From Bisporella sp. PMI_857 (lineage: Eukaryota; Ascomycota; Leotiomycetes; Helotiales; Helotiaceae): a stretch of 64,000 bases of DNA. Every line of letters begins with the position of its first letter. The first letter of the stretch is position 1. The notes under the pieces are model-generated. The model worked only from the letters and a program-made list of their open reading frames with translations, had not been told where the DNA came from and did not search any database. The stretch covers positions 124,001 through 188,000 of the forward strand of contig JAJSPD010000052.1 of assembly GCA_021307315.1 (NCBI GenBank). Direction: 5' to 3'. This document shows positions 11,701 to 22,225 of the stretch, piece after piece. The position numbers and the translations under genes were made by a program.

Positions 11701-11943
11701 GATAAGGGATTGAGGTATAAGAGCAAAGGGCGGGGCAATGGCGTGTGGTACACGCCGAAGTTCCATACGTTGCTGTACTTGGCCAGGGGGTATCTGGAAT
11801 TGCAGGAGGCGGCGGTCGAGAGCAGAGAGTTTAGGTTCGTGTTGCGCGATTTGGAGATTAATTGTCCGAGGACTATTGGGGCGGTGAGGACGATGAGGAA
11901 GAGTGAGCATGAGCTGGAGCGGTTGGTTTTAAGTGGGGAGTAG
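8779..11943 (+). CDS. Mitochondrial-type pentatricopeptide repeat (PPR) protein
   Basis: A 1054-aa, intronless protein with a basic, Arg/Ser-rich N-terminus typical of a mitochondrial presequence. From about residue 200 onward it has degenerate 35-residue helical repeats, for example YTFSAIMRAFVGMGDLEGTI, SMWNRLLTAYALAGDLENV, YTLSALMMALCVVRQPDNAW and HYAIVMGGFVATQEWWKV. PPR proteins bind organelle RNA and act in stability, processing or translation. The length and N-terminus (MLERTAGCLESGSLRRL) resemble the large fungal PPR proteins that include CYA5-like cox1 mRNA factors, but I cannot assign a target RNA. The ATG at 8779 is the first in a long open frame and starts the presequence. It is convergent with the Atos-domain gene. 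The family call is strong; the specific role is unknown. Confidence 0.85.
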   Translation: MLERTAGCLESGSLRRLAASRKTIKSRRSLHSTFWNHGAIDTELSPLWTALVQGSDPNENSCDAHKSFNGGGLFLDFLYPAGTINFFRHISSWGVDRQDGRRSRVGFRRLGQRQYTSAAQDAVEEAGVDHAIMVGARQSVNSKLRIQAMQNLAKKGGDVDFNNYWHQYLLLDELDQDLVRQEVIASLAESERIINVERLIEVFRHMETSKRDPNSCRHAIRSYLRLQNLADALDVYAYTRANMGCIIEADSLLTYMIERGLWRQFFKTLTEINGFESQPGQQEPDNYIWQKVDELPNLPTKILEMVGYIEERIVSEKMAKSDIVNLIHHGVSMVERILYSGKLKSHLISQFLDILRKWEADAPIIYNTTIQRLIDADMVAVAIQVYRRERKNSRTQFFSSTLHSLLKLLCDNLHVSGMQEVLEDLSAHGSKPTKLALHMCMTAFAKLCDADAVHALFDSLKDLPDFDGKHRPLNIENVTPILLVHARRGELNEVKRHFDQLQDKYGVKPNLHCWNILIMAHGMAQDYDGALEAFQSVMDAEDIRPDQYTFSAIMRAFVGMGDLEGTINAYQLAEKMGIQKSARMLDCLAMAFIQDERLGQAEKLCNDAVKMDLIGSRTSMWNRLLTAYALAGDLENVNRVRQSMRDLGVEHDKYTLSALMMALCVVRQPDNAWSILKNAMPEAGIRPDNFHYAIVMGGFVATQEWWKVFRAQDHMSKHNIPDSASTTLQKLKATHIQSRRYLQDASPEDQFKNTYELFDEILKSMNAQHITATPQKGVHGETPMVAYPTMFYSYIAYVMAQMNQPAAVEKLYKRFIEDLPEPKKIIPPTPILSALMHARSSQGAYDGVEECWNLALAQARAQVNACIPVASSDLKNMSKQNLLPSHRLQLATILNQYMVSLQKQGRASFLPSLITSLQKEGFVLSNVNYNYYIQILARNYQYTLAFELCEKHLMPNWQGWSRLRWVDASTRRRLDKGLRYKSKGRGNGVWYTPKFHTLLYLARGYLELQEAAVESREFRFVLRDLEINCPRTIGAVRTMRKSEHELERLVLSGE

Positions 11944-12334
11944 AAGCTTCGATGAGAGGCTCGAGAATGTTTGAAGCGTGGTATAGAGAGGAGAAAGTTG
12001 CTTGTATATGTATTATGGATGACGGTCAGTGTATGAAGTATACAAGTGTATCATATTTATTCATAGATTAGAATACAATTTAGTTTGTGGCTTGGAATTG
12101 CTAAAGGTGTTTTTATTTTGAGATGTGATTGACATGTCTAAATACGTTCTTCCTAGCTGACAAGGATTGCTGGCCAAAAATCCAAAGCCATTGTTTCCGC
12201 AAGAGCGCCATTCCTCTGAAATCCCGTGAAACCCATAAACCGCTTGTTCTTCCCTTGCTCCAGTGCTCCAGGGCCGGGTATTCCATATAAACAAATTTAC
12301 TCCTGTTACTATATACTCCTCCGAGCTCGCTAGT
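11944..12334. other. Convergent 3' intergenic region (PPR / Atos-domain gene)
   Basis: This 391-bp AT-rich spacer lies between two convergent genes and presumably holds both 3' UTRs. No supported gene is present; the 77-codon minus ORF here has no recognisable features. Confidence 0.55.
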
Positions 12335-14779
12335 CTAAAGAATGCTCGGAGTACTTGGGCCAGACCCGTCCAGATCTAGCTGACCTGATAGCCCCACGCC
12401 ACGTAGCCTCTTCGCAAGTAAACTCTCGGCAACCACTTGTTTCCCATCCGGTGAACCTTTGAAAATGTTCCCGCCATATCCAGCTTCGCCCTTGCTGAGT
12501 TTGCCATATAGGCTATCGGTGCCTGTCCATGACATTTCTGATCCTTGGGATGTGGGTGGGCGGCTGCTCTTGCTGGAACTAGGTGATTGAATGATTAAAT
12601 GGTCCTGCGCTGAATCTTCTACAACCGGGATAGCTCTACGATGGATGGCGAATGGTATGGGTTGTACGAGCGTTGTATTTTGCGGTCTACTGTGCGGGTA
12701 TGCAGAGCTGGTGCTAAATGTCCTTTCCGGTAATTGCTGAATACCATCCATGGCATCGAAACCGCGATGAGAATGACCTAGGGCAAAGCCTGAACTTCGT
12801 CTTCGATAAGCCTTTTCTGCCGCAAGGCTCGCGCCTGCAGCGCTGGCTATGCCGAGGCCAACATTTGAATCTCGACCCGGCTTATATACACTAAAACGAG
12901 GTTCTGGCATGGAGATTTCATTTCTCAGTTTTTCCTTCCCATCTGGTACACGATTCGCGAAGACAAGTCTAATGCTTTTGTATAGATAAAATCGACCACG
13001 GGAAGGCGAGCATATGTGCAAATGTACAAGATAACGTAATGTTGGCCGATCATGCACGTTTGTAGCCAATGGTCCATCAATGATAGGCCCAGCAGAATAA
13101 CTTCGCTGGCGGATGAAAGTTTTCGTTCCTGGCTCCATACCAGCGAGATCATAAGGCACAAGAAAAAGCTTCACGGCAGTCTTGTTGGGGTTCTTTATTA
13201 TGATTTGCAACTGCCCTTTTTCCGGAATTCTGTAACTGCCACCTGGAGGTGCTCTTGGAGACGTTGATCTTCGTTTTTGTTTCTGAGCTCTTCGGACATC
13301 TCGTTCGATGTGCTGATGCGTATTTGCAGTATCAGAAATGCCATGATCTTCAGCTGGAGCTCGGGCTTTGTTACCCGTGGCTCGTTTCCTCTTTGCGTCT
13401 CTTGCTTCGTCCGGATTAGGTATGTTGTTCTCGAGGTCAATCTGACCAACGTAAGGACTAGGCTCGTCCTCTGATGTTGCAGATCTTCCGTGAGTTGTTG
13501 TGTCATAGCTATAAAACACTGCCGGGAAGGGTATTGTCACATGGGCCGGGCATCGAAGATTCGGCTTACACTTTCCGAGCCCTAGGACACCAATCTGAGC
13601 CACAAAGTCTAAAGGCTTCGACGGAGTAGTGGACATTCTTCCACGAAGAATGCTCTCCTCGTAGGATCCAACCATTGACGCATGAAGTAGAGGTGACGTG
13701 TCAGAACTAATTGAAGGTCTTCTTGATCTCAAAAACATAGGTGTCTGAGGAGAGGATGCTTGATTAGGTAGCATAATGGAAGTTAGAGATCTCCTTGGCT
13801 GATGTGCTTGATACGGAAAAGTATTGTCCCTTCGAAGCGACGGTATTGGCCTGTTATATGATGCGTTCGACTCTGAGGTAGAAAGATCAGAATGGGAGTT
13901 CTGCAAAGTATGCCGCCTAGCATTTCTTTGAAAAGCCGACGTTATATCGATTGCATTTGACTTTGACAAGTAATCCAAGTCATCGTGGCTTTCTGACTGC
14001 ACCAAGGGACTTGTTGGCGCCTTCCAAATAAAACTAGATGATAGAGACGATGATAGGGAAGGACCTCGAGACTGTGCCCTGACTGGTTGATCCACCGATG
14101 GAAACCTGGAATCTAGCTGGAATGGAGAAAAGTCCCTTGGAGGAGATGTAGCAATCCATGGTTGTGGGTCGGAAAAGGACCCAGGGGCTTGTGCAGAGAT
14201 ATGCAAACCATTTGTAGAGTCCTTGCGTGGCCGTTCCGTGAAATCACCGCTATGTAGAGCTGACCCTGGCCTCTCAATCTCCTGGCCATCCTGCAGACGT
14301 TCCGCATCCAAGGCGGAAGATCGACCGGCCTCTAATATCTCTGGGGAAGGTAATAAACGAGAGGCATTTGGGCCGGGCTTTCGAGGGGTTTGTTGATCAT
14401 CCTGGATCATTGAATCCAACTACTGCGAGTTAGACCTCAAGTTCTTTCTGCGGACCTTTCAAACACTTACACTCGAGTTTGGCACCCATGCTGGGGTTTG
14501 GGTCTTTTTCAAACGCTCAATGAGCTCAACTCGAGTTGTGGTTCCATGAAAGGAATATAGAGTGGTGGATTGCCCCACCATGGGCACAGCTGAACCTATT
14601 CCAGTTTCCGCCGACTCATCTAGGAGGCCTTCACAGAGCTCGGTTCGAATACTCTCTTCTGAAAGCCTCCGTTTCAAAAATTCCCTATGAACCGAAGTTT
14701 CGTGAAGTGGAGGAGGTGTAGTGAGTTTTGGTGGCGGTGTACGGTTGTCACCGCTCAACTCGTCCTGGAATATTGGCAT
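12335..14779 (-). CDS. Atos-like conserved-domain protein (meiotic chromosome segregation-domain family)
   Basis: The exons are 14779..14471 and 14419..12335, totalling 2394 nt and 797 aa. The intron is 14420..14470 (51 nt, GTAAGT...CTAAC...TAG). The N-terminal ~350 residues are Ser/Pro-rich, low-complexity and probably disordered. Around residues 350-410 lies the first conserved block (GSYEESILRGRMST, FVAQIGVLGLGKC, HVTIPFPAVFYSYD). Around 495-610 lies the second (KGQLQIIIKNPNKTAVKLFL, MEPGTKTFIRQRSY, LRYLVHLHICSPSRGRFYLY, KSIRLVF). These match the paired Atos/FAM214 domains, also annotated in fission yeast as a meiotic chromosome segregation domain. Atos proteins in animals are nuclear regulators; the fungal role is not established. 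It diverges from FYV7. The last 170 residues are again low-complexity. Confidence 0.8.
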
Positions 14780-15462
14780 TTTGGAGCTTCGTTGACGCTC
14801 CTCTTGGTGGTCATAAAGGCATGGTAGAGCGAAAGAGTTGGTGACTTGTTGTCAGAAAGAGTCACAGGCAGGTTCTCGGATCCAAGGTCGTCCCCCGCTT
14901 GCTATGCTTCTTTCGTTTGTTGCCAACATGCACAACGTTCACAAGTATGCCTGCATAAAGCCGGGAGGGGGGGGGGGATATGTTTCAATTCATACGGGTT
15001 CGTAAAGTTTGAGTAAAATTCAGTTCAATTTCCAGCCTTTGGTTGGTAGAAGAGTGGAAGATAATAAAAAAAGGGAAAAAAAAAAGGCAAAAAGAGAAAG
15101 AAGGTGGAGATGCACGAGACATGTTATCATTGTCACGCTCATTTCACAGAGGTGGGTGGAGTGATTGATGACTGTTAGTCAGTTAACCGTCATTGACCTT
15201 TTTTGTTTGTTGTCTAGTCAGTCAGTGGTGGCGAATGATCCCCGATATGTTATCGCCTTCAAGGCCGAGACCCACTGGCCAGTTCCAGTTTCCAGGGTTC
15301 AACTTAGCGCCGGGGGCGGTAGGAGGAAGAATATCCTTGATCAAACGAAACCAAAAATAAAAATAAAAAATAAAAAAAATATTCAACACAACATTCCCAA
15401 GTACAGTACTTTGCTCAGACCCAATATTAAACCCTGGTCAAATTCCTACAGGTCACACAACA
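14780..15462. promoter_or_regulatory. Divergent upstream region (Atos gene / FYV7) with homopolymer tracts
   Basis: This 683-bp shared 5' region contains an 11-G run (14967..14977), an A-rich stretch near 15063-15090 and another near 15352-15380, then the FYV7 start context (CACAACAATGG). No supported ORF is present. The poly-G and poly(dA) tracts are nucleosome-disfavouring features commonly seen in promoters. Confidence 0.55.
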
Positions 15463-16110
15463 ATGGCACCAAAAAGACCGGCCGAGGACGACCAGCCTGC
15501 AAAGCCAAAGAGACAGCGAACCGGCTTCAACGTAGGACCCGAAAACTTACCAGACGGAACATGGAGGCGAAAAGGTAGAACGGGTTTCAAACACACATAA
15601 GAGCGAGGCTGATCTGTTGCAGTAATCAAGATCAAACACGACTTGATCCACAAGGCAAAAGTGAAGAAGGCATATGCCAAAGTGAAGGCGCAAGAGCCAA
15701 TCCTCGACAAGCCGGCACCCTTCGAAGAGGAGCCTGCGTCACAAGTCTCCCAAGAACTACACCCAGACCGCCAGGCTATGCTTGATGGCCCCCGAGAACC
15801 CTCACCTGTGGCACTCCCCAGCCAAGAGTCACAATTCCAGCAGCAGCAACAACGAACAGAGAGGCGGCGCAAGAAGCCCGCTTATTTCGAAAAGGAGCAA
15901 GCATTTGCCGAAAAGAAGAAGGCCGAGGCTGTGGCTAGAAGAGAGGAGTTTGAAAGGAGAGAAAAGGATCGAAAGCAGAAGATGGAGGAGAGAGAACGCT
16001 TTAGGAGGGCAATGGCGAAGGCAAGAACTGGCGGGAAGAATGGCCAAAGAAAATTGGGTAGGGAGTCCAAGGTACTGCTGGAAAGGGTGAAGCAGATGGT
16101 CGCCGAATGA
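15463..16110 (+). CDS. FYV7: rRNA-processing protein FYV7
   Basis: A nucleolar factor for pre-18S rRNA processing in the small-subunit processome. The exons are 15463..15574 and 15623..16110, totalling 600 nt and 199 aa. The intron is 15575..15622 (48 nt, GTAGAA...TGCAG) and gives ..[24 protein letters not shown]. The protein is short and very basic: a Lys/Arg-rich N-terminus ([10 protein letters not shown]), the [13 protein letters not shown] block, a central Gln stretch, then a long charged helix ([40 protein letters not shown]) and a basic Gly-rich tail. This layout is that of the FYV7/rRNA_processing family. It diverges from the Atos-domain gene. Confidence 0.85.
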
Positions 16111-16732
16111 AAATGCACGCAAGAGCTTGGAATAAATCATATAAAATGATGGGTAATGTCTGGGAAAGAGAAAACCTGTGTACCCCAGGATACCCGACGA
16201 AAGTTAGGAGGTGGTCACTACTTCCAACCTCTGTTTGAGAGGTAGCTGAACGCAACTAACTGATTGAGGGCCACATAATCTGTGGCCGCGGTGCTTGTAC
16301 AAGACCAGCCTGCCGTAGCAAAATTCGAACTGTAGCAATGCAGCTCCTGGAGGAACAAATTGCCCCTTGTCAGGATTGACTATCCTTTGGGGTACTATTG
16401 CAGTTCATTTGTATTGTCAACATATAGATACCAGTCCAGCAACATCAAGTGCTGAATGACCTTACCTTGGTTCCTAATATGATTTTTGGCGTGATATGCA
16501 TTTGTACCGGTTCTTACTCAATGAACTACACGGGAACCAAATATGCCTGATCATGTGACTGCACGCATCAAAGTTCTCTTCCCAAGTATTCCATGCTTTT
16601 AAAAGAACAAAGTGTTCTGTTTTCTACATAGCCTCCACAAGCAACGCGGAACCAGCCAATCTCTCCCCTCCAGGTTCTCTCTCGGCAGCTATACAAAGCA
16701 GCCAAGTTCATTCCCCCGGCGGCCCTACCAAC
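16111..16732. other. Convergent 3' intergenic region (FYV7 / coiled-coil gene)
   Basis: 622 bp with only short, composition-unbiased ORFs. I see no RNA gene or repeat. It presumably holds the two 3' UTRs. Confidence 0.55.
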
Positions 16733-17905
16733 TCAGCAATACCTCAAAGCGTTCTCCCACGCCTCCTTGCCATTCTTCTTCTCCGCAATGCCGACATCAA
16801 GCTTCTCCAGCTCCTCCCGGAGCTGTCGTTCCTGGCTTCCAAGCACCTGTTCTTCCTCGTCAAGCGCCTTTACCTCCTTCATGACGGCTTCCCGACGAGC
16901 GCGCAACGCCTCCATCACAGCTTGCTTCCCCCCCTCTCGACCTCTAGCGAGCTGAGCTGAGACGCGAAACCCTGCGTCTGGGCAATGGCGACTCGCCACG
17001 CCGGCGTCGTCGGCTTAGGGGATTCCGAGGGGGAGGCTTCGATCTGAGAGGGGGTTTGAGATGTTATGCCGTTCAGGATTCTCAAAGATCGCCCTAGCGG
17101 GGACCGAGCGTTCAGTGTGGTGTCGGCTTGCTGCAAAGATGTTAGCAAGAGGTCGGTATTGAAGAGGTGGGGTTGCTGTGAAGAGGGCTTACCTTGGTAG
17201 CTGGAGAGGCGGCTTCACCAGAATGCCCATTTTCTCGAGTAGTTGGTCCTTTGCTTTTGCCCTTGTTGTTTTTGGATTGTCGGGTGTATGGTGGCTGATA
17301 TACAGCAGTAGCGAGATCAGCGTCCGCTCTCTCCTTTCTCAAGCTTCGAGTAACAATCGCGGTCGCGCTTGAGGTACTTGGGTTGTTGGCTACATTCTTG
17401 TTCTGCTTTGCTCGCGACGTAGATGGTGAGGTATCAATACCGGTACTTGACGCACCGCCATCAGTCGCAGCACTTTCTCTTCTCCCGTTCGCACAGAGCG
17501 TACCAACTACGATGCCTTGGGTACTTTGGGCGATAAAACTGGGTTCAGAGGTCTTTGATATCTCCCACTGGACAATAGTATTGATGTATTCACCTGAAGT
17601 CTCAGGATGCTCTTCTTGTGCCCGTAACCTCATGGTCTGCTCCATTGTTTGTGTTGAACCTGTCGCTGTTTCAGACATGTCAGTGTCGCAGATAATAGTC
17701 TCTTCCTGTGATTCCTTTATGTCAGTCACCTACTTCGGAAGTTTATTCCTAAAATCCTACTTACAAAATCCTCTTTAATCTTTGCTCTCTTAACCGCCTC
17801 AAGAATGAGAGATGATGCCGAACCAGCTCGGGTTCTCTTCTCACCAGTCTCGACACAAGTATCTGGGCCTCTCTACACAAACTTAGGTCCTGAGACTTCA
17901 CTCAT
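16733..17905 (-). pseudogene. Coiled-coil protein gene with an apparent frameshift and an early in-frame stop (function unknown)
   Basis: Exon-like segments run 17905..17765, 17714..17193 and 17130..16733, with two well-formed introns (17715..17764 and 17131..17192, both GTAAG donors). The reading goes through GEKRTRAGSASSLILEAVKR, ESQEETIICDTD, a long Ser/Thr-rich linker and TLNARSPLGRSLRILNGI, and ends in a C-terminal coiled coil (LRARREAVMKEVKALDEEEQ, QLREELEKL). Two problems prevent a clean CDS. First, the frame changes at a G7 run (C7 on +, 16928..16934); eight Gs would connect the two halves. Second, a TAG (17875..17873) lies ten codons after the only good ATG (17905). Either the TAG is removed by an unrecognised intron or upstream exon, or the gene is decaying. 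A single-base assembly error could explain the frameshift. I do not recognise the family. Confidence 0.5.
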
Positions 17906-18579
17906 CCTCTTCCTCCAAGGACTCAAACATTATGTATGCCATACTGAACCTCAAAGTATCATTATATTTCTCTGAAACCTGATATCTGCTTCAGATAGCA
18001 GCATCAATCTATTATCTAGCATCTCATATATAAACAATGCAACGGACCAACTACAAGGGTAGTAGTAATGTCACTTTTTTAAAACACAAGGCTGCCAAAT
18101 AAGGTTATATCTAGACAAACAACCTCAAAGAAAGAGACTTATTAACTGCTATCCATAAACGAAGGAGAGATAAAGGCTTCTTCTTTGCAGATGCGTGGCA
18201 GGAGTGTGGAGAGTTTAAGCGAGCCTTACCCCTTTTTTTTGTCTACACTACAGTACCTAGCCGAGTCGGCTGAAATATTTCTCCTCTCTAAAGATACAAC
18301 TACCGTGGCTGTGCAGCCCAGAAACATATAAAAACGCACAACCTGTGTGAGTGATCTGGCTGCTCTTGGCACTGCTCTTCTATAGGCCAATTTTGTAAAG
18401 AGGCTGTTTTGGTGATAACGTCATCGGCATCGGACATCACAACAGCTACGACCATGCTCTTATACGACCCTCTTCTTGTCCACTCATCCCTTTTGCAAGA
18501 CATCTTTGTGGGGGTAGGAAGGGAACTGAATTTAGCTATCCTTGTTTTGGCTTATTGAATAAAAGGCCAATGATTAAAC
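17906..18579. promoter_or_regulatory. Divergent upstream region (coiled-coil gene / GST)
   Basis: 674 bp, AT-rich, without a supported ORF. It holds the 5' regions of both flanking genes. A T-rich tract lies near 18232-18241. No other element is recognised. Confidence 0.5.
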
Positions 18580-19539
18580 ATGTCACATCCTGATGCTGAT
18601 TTACATCCGGTGGCGACCGGTCTGGCGAAAGATACTGTTGACGTGAGTGTGATAGTTCCCTTCACGGATGTTCGAAGGACCAGATCCTTATAGCAGCGCG
18701 CTTATAAATCGCAGAAACATGCCGCTGAGCAACCACTCAAGTTATTTGCAGGTTGGTTCTGCCCGTTCGTGCAGCGCGTCTGGCTCGCACTGGAGGAGAA
18801 GGGAATCCCATACCAGTATATCGAAGGTCCTCCTACAACCTCCCTTTATCCAGAAGCCGTTAGAAAGCTCACAACCCCGCTAGTAAACCCCTACCACAAA
18901 GGGCCAGAACTCATGCGCATCAATCCGCGAGGCCTCGTCCCCACCCTCGAAATCGCCCCCGACAAAGCCCTCTACGAGAGCACCGTCCTCCTCGAGTATC
19001 TCGAGGAAGCGTACCCGGACCATCCCCCCGCCCTGCTGCCAACAGACAAGTTCGACCGTGCGCGCTCGCGCATCTGGACCGATTTCGTTACCAGCCGTGT
19101 GATCCCGGCTTGGCATCGCTTCCTGCAGTTCCAGCCGTCCAAATTCAATGACGGGCCAGGGCGCCTGAAGAAGCTGCAAGAGGAGTACAGAGAGAAGCTG
19201 CTCGAGTTCGCGAGGGAGATACATCCCACGGGCCCGTATTTCTTTGGTGCTGAGCTCGGTACGGTGGACATCGTTCTCGCGCCGTGGGTGTTGCGCCATT
19301 GGGTGTTCGACCATTTTAAGGGTTTGGGTGTTGGGATTCCTGTAGAGGGAAAGGGAGGTGATGGTGAGGAGGCTTGGGGGCGCTGGAGGCGCTGGGTGAA
19401 GGCCATGGAGGGGCGGGAGACGGTTAGGAGGACCACAAGCGAGAAGGAGTTTTATTTACCAATTTATCAGAGGTATGCGGATGATGTTGCTCAGAGCGAG
19501 TTGGCGAAGGCTACGAGGGAGGGAAGGGGTGTGCCGTGA
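18580..19539 (+). CDS. Omega-class-like glutathione S-transferase
   Basis: A cytosolic thioltransferase/dehydroascorbate-reductase type GST. The exons are 18580..18642 and 18715..19539, totalling 888 nt and 295 aa. The intron is 18643..18714 (72 nt, GTGAGT...CGCAG), joining LAKDTVD to KHAAEQPLKLFAGWFCPFVQ. The thioredoxin-fold N-domain carries the omega-type catalytic Cys in FCPF, followed by the VPTLE turn (RINPRGLVPTLEIA) and the glutathione-contacting YESTVLLEYLEE. The helical C-domain includes RSRIWTDFVTSRVIPAWHRF and the PYFFGAELGTVDIVLAPW motif. A longer open frame without the first exon also exists, but it lacks the catalytic Cys, so the spliced start is preferred. Exon 2 is GC-rich compared with its flanks. 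Confidence 0.88.
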
Positions 19540-22225
19540 CTGCTCATAAGATTGGAGAAGACCCTTTGGCTCCTGTAAGTGACGGATACAGGACATGCCT
19601 CATGGCGAAGACCTCACGAGCTAGTACAGTCTGCCTTCAAGGCTCATGTTTATGACAATGTAAGGATCTAGACAGACCCAACAATATCCATGTAGGGAGT
19701 TTCCTTATTAACATAGAGATGGATACTTAAACGAGTTGTTTGCCATCTATTTCCTTACATATTGCCTTTCGATGGTTATCCAACATCTCAAGGACTTTTG
19801 GTTCTAAATTCTTCAGCTCTGATTCGTGTTCAATGCCATCGGATTTCCCAGGTAGCTACTAGGGTGCGATACTCTCTAATATCTCTTCCAGGCAGAAGGC
19901 TTACTGCCATTCTTCCTTGCCGATACTGCTCGTCGATGTAGATATGTTGTTATTTTCCAGCCTTCCTAGGTATGTACTGTACACCTCTTTTGGCTAACCA
20001 TCATATTTCCAATATAATCATTGGGGAACTCCTCTAGTGGTGAAAAGAAGCCTGCAAATTCGATATCGGCGCACCACTTCTCCGTGGCGGCTCATCAGAG
20101 ACGAAAATGCTACCTGGAGATATATCGTAATAGGCGGAAATAAATATCTCATTCTTCCTACTCTGCAGTCAAGATCAGGCAGAATTCTGGCTTCGAGATC
20201 GAAGAAAAAGGCACGAGACATCTACTACCTGTTGAATATGCCTCTGAAGCCTCAGGTTGTTTTGATTTTGTCTTCTAATCGCTAAGTATTGGTATGGTTC
20301 AGGGGGCCACCAACAAACTCTCCGAGTGCTCAGCTCGGAATTTGTCTCTAAATTTGACTCAATCAGCTTAATATCGTTTGTTGCGTCTTCATGTTCATCC
20401 TTGCGGAGGCGCGTTGTCACAGTGCTTGTGGAGGAACACGACAGCCCCATTGCATGACATAGTCTGCTGCGTGCACCGCTAATGACTTCAACGTAGATTC
20501 ATCTAGTTCAACAACGTGATGGCTCTTCCAGGAAGTTTGCTCGTACAAATCCAACTAGCATAGTTCAAGCTTGTAGACTAGTCAAGGATGTACGGCCTCT
20601 TAGTGCTGCCCCCCTAGAACAGGCAAGCTGGTGCCTTCCCCAGACGAGTCGGATATGAGTGCTGTAAGATCTAACTGGCCAGGAGGTCGGTGATTTGGAG
20701 TGAACTGACGTTTTTGAAGACCTGATCTAGAATTTTTCTAATGTTCATGTTCAACAAGTAGACTCCATATTTGGGATTATAGGATTGTGACGGAGGTGGC
20801 GGACTCTTAGAATAACTAGTATTCCTGAGATATAGACAAGAGTGGTGGTGGTGATGTTTTTCTGCCTGGCAGATGCCTTCTGTTGCACAAATTGACCGAA
20901 TGGTTCCTGGCCGCCTAATAGAGAACGGATCATCCATGTGATGCGACTTACTGTATCAGCACTCTTGGTCAATGGTCAAAGATAAGAACTATCAAATTTT
21001 GAACGTTTAGATAAACACCGTCGTGCATCTTGACTGCATTCCTCTTTCATTCCAATCTTCAATGTCTCTTTGAGCATCACGTGACTAAAATTAAAACTCC
21101 TGGGAACATTTATGTCCTATTCAGTGAAAACAATTCGGTCCGAAGAGAATGAATGACTGCCATGTAGGCTGACTAAATTAAACAGTCTTAAGAGATATGC
21201 AAAGGAGAAAGGAATCTCTAAATTCCGAACGGGGCCTGATTCTGAGACCCATGCCGCAAAGGTGCTTGAACCTGTAACACAACCGAGAGCCAAGAGCACT
21301 TGGAAACATTTCAATATCATTTTAATACAACATCGCGTTCTCACCACAACAGTGTTGGCCGTAGGAGACCCAACGTACCTTATCGCTAGAGCACATACGG
21401 TAATATGGCTCCCACGGAGACCAACCGCCGCCCATAAAGCTATCATCGCCCATCCCAGTCCTTGCTGAAGACTTGAGACTAAATACCTAGGCAAACGAAT
21501 CCTTAGACACTCGGCCATGAGCTTTTTGGATCACCTGAAATCTGACTCGGGGAATAGCACCAAAAAATCAACATCCTGTACCCCTTTCCCATCATCAAAG
21601 AAGCGGTCCGTGAAAGTTAGCGGTCGATCTAACTCGCCAAGCATCCCCAGGCCTTGGCCCTCAGGATCTGCAGAAGAGCCTCAGTCTTCATCCCATATTT
21701 AGAATCCTTCCACAAAAAAACCTATCCGATCCTGCCACCTGTTGTATGCTGGCTGAGTCGCGGGTCAGCAAGGGTAGTGTTTCGGACGGACGTGCAGATA
21801 AACGTGATTTCCGTAGGGGCAGCTTCCGACACTGTTCGTCTCAAGACACTGTCGGATCTAAACTCGATTCGGCACTTTGGGATGAATGAGAGGCTGCAGA
21901 CGCCTCGTTGGCATATCGTGGCCAATTGAGAAATCGGAAAACAGAGCAGTTGGTGATGTGAGGTGCATGATTTGAGGCTGCGAAGTGCAAGGACTTTAAA
22001 TCCTTCGAGTTGCACAAGGTGCATGCCATTGGGCAAATTGCACGGCATGGAGGTAAGACGGTGCGATATGATATCGCAGATTCTTTCAATATCTGGTTTA
22101 TATCTCCATTATTTTCCAGCGCGTTCTTACGGACTGTGTCTTGGTGTGCCGGTTCACGATCCCATGTTTTTGTGTTTAGTCTTTTTTTTGGGTAATATTC
22201 GTTTTCATCATTTACCATCCCGGCG
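19540..22225. other. Gene-poor region between GST and the GPI-anchored protein
   Basis: About 2.7 kb without a convincing gene. The largest ORF (21117..21518 -, 133 codons) has a hydrophobic stretch and a plausible splice pair but no family resemblance. A few bases around 20030-20075 look faintly like a tRNA but do not fold. No transposase, terminal repeat or tandem array is recognised. Confidence 0.55.

Noticed and set aside
20028..20078. tRNA-like string (TAGTGGTG...AATTCGAT)
   Set aside because: No acceptor or anticodon stem can be paired, and the T-arm is broken.
21117..21518. 133-codon minus-strand ORF with a hydrophobic stretch
   Set aside because: A GTACGT donor and CAG acceptor can be paired, but the product is short and matches no family I know; too weak to call.
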